The translations under genes were made by a program, and so were the position numbers. The notes under the pieces were generated by a model that worked only from the letters and a program-made list of their open reading frames with translations, ran no database searches and was not told the DNA's origin. From Solirubrobacter sp035555675 (GTDB taxonomy: Bacteria > Actinomycetota > Thermoleophilia > Solirubrobacterales > Solirubrobacteraceae): a DNA stretch of 64,000 nt. Each line of letters begins with the position of its first letter. The stretch's first letter is position 1. This document shows, one piece after another, positions 58,401-64,000 of the stretch. The stretch covers positions 62,001-126,000 of the forward strand of contig DATMGH010000095.1 of NCBI GenBank assembly GCA_035555675.1, read 5' to 3'.

Positions 58401-59141
58401 ATGACGATCCACTCCGAGACCCACGGCAGCGGCGACCCGATCCTTCTCCTGCACGGCGGCATCGGCTCCGGGGCGATGTTCGCGAGCCTGACCCCGGCGC
58501 TCGCCCGCACGCGCCAGGTGACCCTCGTCGACCTCCCGGGCCACGGCCGCTCACCCGACCCGGGCGGCCCGCTCGACCCGATCGCGTTCGCCGACGCGAT
58601 CGCGGCCACCATCGACGGCCGGACCGACGTCCTCGGCTACTCGCTGGGCGGGATGGTCGCGCTGCGGCTCGCGCTCCAGCACCCGGACAAGGTCCGCAAC
58701 CTGATCCTGGTCTCGGTCGCGGCCAGCCGCGCCGGCAACCACCCGGACGTGATCGCGGAGATGGACGCGATGACGCCGGACCTCGCGGACGCGCTCAAGG
58801 GCTCGCCGCTCCACACCTTCTACGCCGAGCACGCGCCCGACCCCGGCAACTGGGGCACGCTGATCGCCAAGACCAGCGCCGCGATCAAGGCCGATTACGA
58901 CTGGCTTGCGGAGCTCCCGGCGCTCGAGCCCCGCACGCTGCTCGTCTACGCCGACGCGGACTCGATCCGCCCCGACCACATCGTGGCCACGTACGCCGCG
59001 CTCGGCGGCGGCCTCAGGGACGCGCGCTGGGACGGCTCGCAGGCGCCGGTGAACCGGCTCGCCGTCCTGCCCGGCACCAGCCACTACGACATCGTCGACT
59101 CACCGCTGCTCGCCCCCGCGATCGAGAGCTTCCTCCCCTAG
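58401..59141 (+). CDS. Alpha/beta hydrolase
   Basis: 246 aa. Nucleophile Ser in GYSLGGM, oxyanion HGG near LLLHGGIGSG, catalytic Asp in YADADSI and His in GTSHYDI. Resembles 3-oxoadipate enol-lactonase/epoxide-hydrolase-type serine hydrolases. No neighbouring pathway. Its last 42 bases overlap the convergent hydrolase gene. Confidence 0.87.
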   Translation: MTIHSETHGSGDPILLLHGGIGSGAMFASLTPALARTRQVTLVDLPGHGRSPDPGGPLDPIAFADAIAATIDGRTDVLGYSLGGMVALRLALQHPDKVRNLILVSVAASRAGNHPDVIAEMDAMTPDLADALKGSPLHTFYAEHAPDPGNWGTLIAKTSAAIKADYDWLAELPALEPRTLLVYADADSIRPDHIVATYAALGGGLRDARWDGSQAPVNRLAVLPGTSHYDIVDSPLLAPAIESFLP

Positions 59142-59702
59142 GAACGCTCGGACGGCCTCCCGCAGCCCGGGCATGTCCGAGCGCAGGCTGTGGTTGCCCT
59201 TCAGGCGCACCACCCGGCGCCCCGGCGCGTCCGGCGGCATCCCGAACGGGTCGCTCGCCCCCTGCACCACGAGCACCGGGACGGTCACCAGCTCGAGCTC
59301 CGGCAGCCGCGTCTTCTCCGGCTTCCCGGGCGGATGCAGGGGGAACGCCAGGCAGAGGACGCCGGCGGCCCCCGTCGCCGCCGCCGTCCGGCACGCCACC
59401 CGCGCGCCGGACGAACGCCCGCCGACGTACGGGCGCTCCACGGGCAGCTGGGAGACCACGGCGGTCCAGGCCGCGTCGAGCTGCGCCGCCGGCGCCGGCG
59501 ACCGCCGTCCCGCGACCCGGTACGGCTGCTCGACCAGGTACACGGTCAGGCCGCACTCGACCGCGACCTGCGTCGCGGCGACGAGGTCCGGCGCCCCGAC
59601 GCCGCCGCCCGCCCCGTGGCCGAGCACCAGCGCGCCCCGCGCGTCCTGCGCCTCGTGAACGTGTACGCGGGCGGGCCCGTGCGGCGTGGGAAGCTCCAGC
59701 AT
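59100..59702 (-). CDS. Alpha/beta hydrolase, KANSL3/Tex30-like small hydrolase
   Basis: 200 aa from ATG 59702. Short alpha/beta-hydrolase: HGAGGGVGAPDL oxyanion loop, GGRSSGARVA nucleophile elbow (GxSxG with Ser), PVLVVQGASDPFG (Asp) and LKGNHSL (His). This small type is common in bacteria and mostly uncharacterised. An ATG at 59711 is also possible, but a TAAGGT box 8 bases before 59702 favours the shorter form. Confidence 0.85.
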   Translation of the reverse strand: MLELPTPHGPARVHVHEAQDARGALVLGHGAGGGVGAPDLVAATQVAVECGLTVYLVEQPYRVAGRRSPAPAAQLDAAWTAVVSQLPVERPYVGGRSSGARVACRTAAATGAAGVLCLAFPLHPPGKPEKTRLPELELVTVPVLVVQGASDPFGMPPDAPGRRVVRLKGNHSLRSDMPGLREAVRAFLGEEALDRGGEQR

Positions 59703-59710
59703 GGCCCGCA

Positions 59711-59716
59711 ACCTTA
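59711..59716 (-). promoter_or_regulatory. -10-like TAAGGT, 8 bases before ATG 59702
   Basis: Leaderless-type box read on the minus strand, in the 67-base gap between the hydrolase and the PepSY gene. Confidence 0.4.
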
Positions 59717-59778
59717 GGTAAGAGCTTCCTCATCCGCGTCTCAGAGCGGGCTTACCGGCGCCCGGAAGCATGCTCCCC

Positions 59779-60234
59779 ATGAAGAAGCTCGCGATCCTCG
59801 CGGCCGGCGCCGTCGCCCTGCCGGCGACCGCGCACGCCGCGTCATCATCCTCCAGCGACGCCGCCCGCGCGGTCGAGACGGCCTCGCGCGGCGTCAACGC
59901 CAAGCCGTACGACCTCGACCGCGAACGCAACCGCTGGGAGGTCCAGTTCGCCGACGGGACCGAGCGCCACGTCAGCCTCGACGGCCGCCGCGTCCTGCGC
60001 ACCCGCCGCGACGACGACCGCTCCTCCCGCGTGTCCCAGGCGAAGATCGGCCTGGCGGACGCGATCCGCCGCGCCGCCCGGCGCGCGAGCGGCACGGTCA
60101 CCGAAGCCGACCTCGACCGCGAGCGCGGGAAGCTCGTCTGGAGCGTCACGTTCGAGCGCGGCGACCGCGAGACCGAGGTCGACGTCGACATCCGCAGCGG
60201 CCGCGTCCTGCGGGTCACCCACGACGACGATTAG
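59779..60234 (+). CDS. Secreted double-PepSY protein
   Basis: 151 aa from ATG 59779 (ATG 59770 possible). Signal peptide (MKKLAILAAGAVALPATAHA), a Ser-rich linker, and two tandem PepSY-like units: AARAVETASRG ... YDLDRERNRWEVQFADGT and ADAIRRAARRA ... ADLDRERGKLVWSVTFE, each ending RSGRVLR or DGRRVLR. PepSY domains are typically extracytoplasmic regulators of peptidases or sensors. It converges with the response regulator (20-base overlap), so probably belongs to the same signalling cluster. Confidence 0.82.
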   Translation: MKKLAILAAGAVALPATAHAASSSSSDAARAVETASRGVNAKPYDLDRERNRWEVQFADGTERHVSLDGRRVLRTRRDDDRSSRVSQAKIGLADAIRRAARRASGTVTEADLDRERGKLVWSVTFERGDRETEVDVDIRSGRVLRVTHDDD

Positions 60235-60889
60235 TCCGCAGCCGGTACCCCATGCCGCGCACGGTCTCGATGTGCTCGGCCCCGAGCTTGCGCCGCAGGT
60301 AGCCGACGTAGACCTCGACGACGTTCGAGCCGGGGTCGAAGTCGTACCCCCAGACGCGCGCCAGCAGCTGCTCGCGGCTGAGGACCTGGTCCGGGTGGCG
60401 CAGGAACAGCTCGAGCAGCGCGAACTCGCGCGCCGACAGCTCCACCTCGACGTCGCCGGCGCGGGCGCGCCGCGTGCGCAGGTCGAGCGCGACGCCGCCG
60501 GCCTCCAGCGCCAGCGGCTCGCTCGTCCCGGCGGCGCGCAGCCGCGCCTGCACCCGGGCGAGCAGCTCGTCGAACGCGAACGGCTTGGTCAGGTAGTCGT
60601 CGGCGCCGAGCTGCAGGCCCGCGACCTTGTCGGCGACGTCGTCGCGCGCGGACAGGATCAGCACCGGGAGCCGCTGGCCCTGCGCGCGCAGCGTGCGCAG
60701 CACCTCGGTGCCGTCCAGGCCGGGCAGACCGAGGTCGAGGATCAGCAGGTCGAAGTCCTCGTCGCGGGCGAGCGCGACCGCGCCCGGCCCGTCGCCGACC
60801 GCGGTCGTGACGTGGCCGGCGGCGCGCAGGCCCTTCTCCAGGAAGGAGGCGAGGTTGCGCTCGTCCTCGGCGATCAGGATGCGGCTCAT
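60215..60889 (-). CDS. OmpR/PhoB-family response regulator
   Basis: 224 aa. Receiver domain with acidic pair ED (residues 8-9), phosphoacceptor Asp52 (LLILDLGLPG), Thr/Lys in LSARDD and YLTKPFAFDE; C-terminal winged helix with ELSAREFALLELFLRHPDQVLSREQLLARVW and the wing RGMGYRL. Coupled to the kinase by a 4-base overlap; the kinase gene comes first, the reverse of the common order. Confidence 0.94.
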   Translation of the reverse strand: MSRILIAEDERNLASFLEKGLRAAGHVTTAVGDGPGAVALARDEDFDLLILDLGLPGLDGTEVLRTLRAQGQRLPVLILSARDDVADKVAGLQLGADDYLTKPFAFDELLARVQARLRAAGTSEPLALEAGGVALDLRTRRARAGDVEVELSAREFALLELFLRHPDQVLSREQLLARVWGYDFDPGSNVVEVYVGYLRRKLGAEHIETVRGMGYRLRTNRRRG

Positions 60890-62214
60890 AGGGGGATCAC
60901 GATCGTGAAGCGTGCACCCGCACCCGGCTCGCTGTCCAGTTCGATCCGCCCGCCGTGGGCCTGCGCGATCGTGCGCACGATCGCGAGCCCCAGGCCCGCG
61001 CCGTCGCCGTCGGCCGAGCGGGCGTGGCGCTCGAAGATCCGCTCGTGGTCGGCGATCGGCACGCCCGGGCCGCTGTCCGCGACCCAGATCCGCGCCTCGC
61101 CGCCGCGCAGCTCGGAGCCGAGCGCGATCCGGTCCCCGTCGCTCGTGTGCTGCACCGCGTTGTGGGCGAGGTTCATGACCGCCTGCGTGAGCCGCTGGCG
61201 ATCGCCGGTCAGCAGCCCCGCGCCGGTGTGCTCGAGCGTCCAGTCGCGCGGCGCGAGCGCGCTCGCCTTCGCCATCAGCTCCTCGGTCAGCAGGTCGAGA
61301 TCGAGCGCGCCGAGGTGCAGGAAGTCCGGCCGCTCGGCCTTGGCCAGCGTCAGCAGGTCCTCGACGAAGCGGCTCATGCGGTCGAGCTCGTCGGTGACGA
61401 CCGCCAGCGTCTCCGGCTCGCGGTCGAGCAGCTCGAGGTGGCCGCGGATGATCGTGATCGGCGTGCGCAGCTCGTGCCCGGCGTCGGAGACGAACTCGCG
61501 CTGCAGCGCGAACGCCCGCTCGAGCCGGTCGAGCATCGCGTTGAAGCGGTGCCCGAGGTCGGCGATCTCGTCGTCGCCGCGGACGTCGATCCGGCGCGTC
61601 AGGTCGTCCCCGGACTCGATCGAGCGGGCGGTCGCGCCGAGCGCGCGCAGCGGCGCCAGGATCCGGCCGACGGCGACGAACGCCAGCGCGCAGACGAGCG
61701 CCGCCATCGCGAGCGCGATCGCCGCGGCGACCTGCACCGCCTCGGCGACCTCCGCGCGCTCGTGGTCGAGGTCGGCGGTCACGACGAACACGCCGCGGCG
61801 CTCGCCGTCGTCGGTGATCGGCACCGCCAGGTAGCGGAAGCCCTCGACGTCGCCGCGGGTCACGTCCTCGACCGTCCCGAGCCCGCGGACGCGGTCCAGC
61901 AGCACCTCGCTCGTGCCGAGGTCGGCGTTGGAGCGGTACGGCCGGCCGTTGACGAACGTGAACGACGCCTCGCCCTCGTCCGGCACGTCGCGGGCCAGGA
62001 AGAGGTCGAACAGGCGCTGGACGTCGTCCCCACCGGTCTGGCCCGCCAGCCGGCGCAGCTCGGTCACCTCCTGCGCGAGCGCGGCCTCGATGCGCGCGTC
62101 CACGCGGGCGAGCAGGATCTGGCGCAGGGCGAGCGTGGAGACCACGGTCGAGAACGCGAGCAGCAGCGCGATCGAGAGCACGATCCGCGCCCGCGCGCTG
62201 CGCCTAATCGTCAT
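60886..62214 (-). CDS. Sensor histidine kinase
   Basis: 442 aa membrane kinase: TM1 (about 10-32), an extracellular sensor of about 130 residues, TM2 (about 160-185), HAMP (PLRALGATARSIESGDDLTRR), HisKA with phospho-His in VSDAGHELRTP near residue 242, then HATPase N (NLAHNAVQHT), G1 (VADSGPGVP), G2 (GAGLGLAI). The HAMP/extracellular region has an Asp/Glu-rich segment. The signal is unknown; nearby PepSY and Asp-rich exported proteins suggest an envelope or cation cue. Confidence 0.93.
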   Translation of the reverse strand: MTIRRSARARIVLSIALLLAFSTVVSTLALRQILLARVDARIEAALAQEVTELRRLAGQTGGDDVQRLFDLFLARDVPDEGEASFTFVNGRPYRSNADLGTSEVLLDRVRGLGTVEDVTRGDVEGFRYLAVPITDDGERRGVFVVTADLDHERAEVAEAVQVAAAIALAMAALVCALAFVAVGRILAPLRALGATARSIESGDDLTRRIDVRGDDEIADLGHRFNAMLDRLERAFALQREFVSDAGHELRTPITIIRGHLELLDREPETLAVVTDELDRMSRFVEDLLTLAKAERPDFLHLGALDLDLLTEELMAKASALAPRDWTLEHTGAGLLTGDRQRLTQAVMNLAHNAVQHTSDGDRIALGSELRGGEARIWVADSGPGVPIADHERIFERHARSADGDGAGLGLAIVRTIAQAHGGRIELDSEPGAGARFTIVIPL

Positions 62215-62419
62215 CGTCGAACGGATCGTCGTCGTCCGCGTCGTCGTCGGTGCGCGGGGCGAAGACGGAGGTCGGCGTGGCGGCGGGGGCGTCGTCGCCG
62301 AGCTCGATCGCCCGCACCGGCGGCGCGCCGTCGGGACGCGTCAGCACCGCCACCGCCACCGCCGCCCCGGCCGCGAGCGCCAGCGCGCACAGGAGCAGGG
62401 TCAGCGGACGCAAGCGCAC
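62204..62419 (-). CDS. Small secreted/anchored Asp-rich peptide
   Basis: 71 aa: a hydrophobic N-terminal segment (signal or anchor, LTLLLCALALAAGAAVAVAV) and a tail ending in 14 residues that are nearly all Asp (DDDADDDDPFDDDD). It overlaps the kinase start by 11 bases and is the first gene of the operon. The run of acids could bind Ca2+, Mg2+ or other cations; this is inference. The last codons are also GAC-GAT repeats, so slippage artefacts should be excluded. Confidence 0.6.
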   Translation of the reverse strand: MRLRPLTLLLCALALAAGAAVAVAVLTRPDGAPPVRAIELGDDAPAATPTSVFAPRTDDDADDDDPFDDDD

Positions 62420-62476
62420 CTCGCCGACGGTGCCGGGCGGACGTGGGATGTGGCTAAGACCGCGATGAGAACGGTC

Positions 62477-62863
62477 TTATTGTGGGAGGTACTCCGTGTC
62501 GGTGACGTGCGGGCCCCACGTGGCGTCGGTGCCGTCGTCGGCGACCTCCTGCATCGCCAGGTGCGTCATGAACGTCGCCGGGCCGGCGCCGTGCCAGTGC
62601 ACCTCGCCGGCGTCGAAACGCACGCTGTCGCCGGGGCGCAGCGGCTGCACGGGCTCGCCCTTGACCTGGAAGAGCCCGAGGCCCTCGGTCACGTGGATCA
62701 GCTGGCCGAACGGGTGCACGTGCCAGGCGGTGCGGGCGCCGGGCGTGAAGTGGACGCTCAGCAGGCGGACGTGCGGGCCGGGCGAGAGCGTGTCGATCCA
62801 GACCTCGCCGGTGAACCACTCGGTCGGGCCGCGCTTGCTGTCGGGGTGGCGGAAGACCTGCAT
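62477..62863 (-). CDS. Cupin-domain protein (carboxymuconolactone-type cupin)
   Basis: 128 aa single-domain cupin: metal-binding motif 1 GARTAWHVHPFGQLIHVTEGLG, motif 2 PGDSVRFDAGEVHWHGAG. Of the type fused to or paired with carboxymuconolactone-decarboxylase-like proteins. Its ATG overlaps the stop of the unknown protein upstream by one base (TGATG), so both are in one unit following the phosphoesterase gene. Confidence 0.87.
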   Translation of the reverse strand: MQVFRHPDSKRGPTEWFTGEVWIDTLSPGPHVRLLSVHFTPGARTAWHVHPFGQLIHVTEGLGLFQVKGEPVQPLRPGDSVRFDAGEVHWHGAGPATFMTHLAMQEVADDGTDATWGPHVTDTEYLPQ

Positions 62864-63597
62864 CACTTCTCTCCTGGGTTCTGGACGGCGCAGTGGATGT
62901 CTCTCAGGACGAAGCGGCCCGTGATCGGGCGGTCGAACTCGCCGAACGCGTCGCTCCACCAGCGCGCGCCGACCCACAGGTGCTCGGGCGCGCTGTTGCG
63001 GTCGTTGGCGCCGGGCGTGAGGTCGAGCTGGATCTCCTCGAAGCAGTACTCGATCAGCGCGGACGAGTGCAGCGGGACGCCCTGCTCGAGCGGGTTCGGG
63101 GTCCCGCGCGTCCACAGGTACGCCTGCCAGAAGCCGAGGGTCTCGAACAGGTCGTAGCGGAGGCGCTCGAGGTTCGGGCTGGTCGTCGCGCGGGCGGCGA
63201 CGGCGTCCGCTTCCTCGGGGGTCATCCTGACCTGCAGGAGCGCGACGTTCGGGTCGTGGTCGTAGTGGGCGAGCGTCGCGGACGTGATCGCGTTGTCGTT
63301 GGGCTCGGGGAAATGGCCGGCGCGCGAGTGGACGGTGACCTCGCGGATGTCCTCGCCGCCGGTGAGCAGGAACGCGTGCGACCACAGGCTCGGGCGGCGG
63401 TCCCAGCGCAGGACGCTCTGAGCGCGGCGGAGCGTCACGCCCGGGAGGTCGGAGCTGCCGACGAGGCCGATCAGCGCGGTGTCGCCGCCGAGGTCGGCGA
63501 TCGCGTCCTTGAAGAACGACGCGTTGGTGGTGTGGGAGTAGGTCTCGGTCCAGTCCTTGACCTCGGCGTTCAGTTCGCTCGGCGAGTACCGGAGCAC
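62863..63597 (-). CDS. Hypothetical protein, 244 aa
   Basis: Not recognised. Soluble protein from GTG 63597 (AAGGAGAAG 7 bases upstream, overlapping the stop of the gene before). Contains RWDRRPSLWSHAFLLTGG and TVHSRAGHFPEPNDNAITSA, then a C-terminal half with SSALIEYCFEEIQLDLTPG and HLWVGARWWSDAF. The Trp/His-rich blocks and polar active-site-like 'HAFLL' and 'HSSALIEYCFE' suggest a papain/amidase-like (NlpC-type) fold: SHAFL could be a catalytic His region and SALIEYC a catalytic Cys region. Low confidence. Confidence 0.6.
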   Translation of the reverse strand: MLRYSPSELNAEVKDWTETYSHTTNASFFKDAIADLGGDTALIGLVGSSDLPGVTLRRAQSVLRWDRRPSLWSHAFLLTGGEDIREVTVHSRAGHFPEPNDNAITSATLAHYDHDPNVALLQVRMTPEEADAVAARATTSPNLERLRYDLFETLGFWQAYLWTRGTPNPLEQGVPLHSSALIEYCFEEIQLDLTPGANDRNSAPEHLWVGARWWSDAFGEFDRPITGRFVLRDIHCAVQNPGEK

Positions 63598-63610
63598 GGG
63601 TGTCTTCTCC

Positions 63611-64000
63611 TTAGCGCAGCTCGATGTCGATCGGGTCGTGCAGCGGCTGCGCGCCCTTGGCGGGCTTGCGGCCGAAGATCCGGCGGGCGGGGCCGATGTA
63701 CGGGCGCACGCGCCAGAGCTGGAGCGTGAAGCGGGTGCGGCCGTTGCGGCCGGGCGCGATCCGCACCAGCCCGACGTTGTTGTCCACCGTGGAGGTCAGG
63801 CGCTGGTGAGCGGTGACGCGCCAGCTCCGCCGGTTGATCGTCAGCTTGGCGGGGAGGGCGGACGGCTTGTGGCCCCAGGGCGGGAGAAACGGGGTGACGA
63901 GCGAGGCGGGCGAGGCGACCAGCTCGTAGATCGTGCCGTCGAGGCCGACGATCTCGGCCGCGGAGAGGCGGCCCGTGTGGATGTCGCCGGTGAGGATCAG
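63611..64000 (-). CDS. PhoD-like/calcineurin-type phosphoesterase, C-terminal part only
   Basis: 129 codons to the stop at 63611; the start lies beyond the window. Reads LILTGDIHTGRLSAAEIV, then YELVASPASLVTPFLPP and a beta-rich tail ending HDPIDIELR. The GDIHTG metal-binding motif and YELVASPAS block are the C-terminal landmarks of alkaline phosphatase D-like enzymes. The gene precedes the unknown protein and the cupin in a minus-strand unit. Confidence 0.75.
   Translation of the reverse strand: MILTGDIHTGRLSAAEIVGLDGTIYELVASPASLVTPFLPPWGHKPSALPAKLTINRRSWRVTAHQRLTSTVDNNVGLVRIAPGRNGRTRFTLQLWRVRPYIGPARRIFGRKPAKGAQPLHDPIDIELR

Noticed and set aside
62204..62260. The run of GAC/GAT codons as a simple repeat outside any gene.
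   Set aside because: It is in frame with a start, a hydrophobic leader and an 11-base overlap with the kinase gene, so I keep it as a gene, at reduced confidence.

Overview
The window is very GC-rich (roughly 70% or more by eye), with many GTG starts, 1-4 base gene overlaps and start codons that sit directly behind a TANNNT box. A MeaA-type mutase, a GDH-180 glutamate dehydrogenase and a GTP-dependent PEP carboxykinase point to a free-living heterotrophic actinobacterium. I infer something close to Thermoleophilia/Solirubrobacterales, but no rRNA, tRNA or other marker is present to prove it. I saw no phage genes, transposases or CRISPR arrays.

Layout. 0-10.4 kb: end of meaA, meaB, a secreted EEP nuclease-like protein, an HpcH/HpaI aldolase, a GFA zinc protein, a split YeeE/YedE sulfur-permease pair, a secreted lipoprotein, and a minus-strand operon of XRE-cupin regulator, aminotransferase and PfkB kinase. 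10.4-34.8 kb: a catabolic island with three GntR regulators. It holds two CaiB-type CoA-transferases, acyl-CoA dehydrogenase, MaoC hydratase, HMG-CoA-lyase-like enzyme and MmgE/PrpD. A complete Liv-type ABC importer is interleaved with a class I CoA-transferase, two SDRs, a cyclase-type hydrolase, a VOC protein, a short citrate-synthase-like lyase and an acyl-CoA synthetase. Two paralogous MBL hydrolases and an MFS permease close the island. The enzyme logic (import, CoA activation, dehydrogenation, hydration, retro-aldol/Claisen cleavage) suggests breakdown of a branched or cyclic organic acid, but the substrate cannot be read from sequence.

34.8-48.7 kb: small secreted proteins, an ECF sigma factor with a membrane partner, a large lamin-tail-domain protein, NYN nuclease, M28 peptidase, GGDEF-EAL protein, IMPase, amino-acid dehydrogenase, saccharopine-dehydrogenase-like reductase, 1-Cys peroxiredoxin and a YkgJ protein. 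48.7-49.1 kb: a gene-free stretch with a duplicated hairpin unit. 49.1-57.3 kb: pckG-gdh operon, then a mesaconyl-CoA-hydratase-like MaoC and a malyl-CoA-lyase-like CitE gene head to head. With meaA these represent steps of the ethylmalonyl-CoA pathway. 57.4-64 kb: SDR, two alpha/beta hydrolases, a PepSY/two-component/Asp-rich-peptide cluster, cupin, an unknown protein and the end of a PhoD-like phosphoesterase.

The most unusual items are a protein fusing two different GntR winged-helix domains (30.8 kb), a shared GT-NN-ACAA operator-like motif at five promoters of the catabolic island, a four-copy dispersed palindrome, a duplicated hairpin with a compensatory base change, and a widespread leaderless-promoter arrangement.
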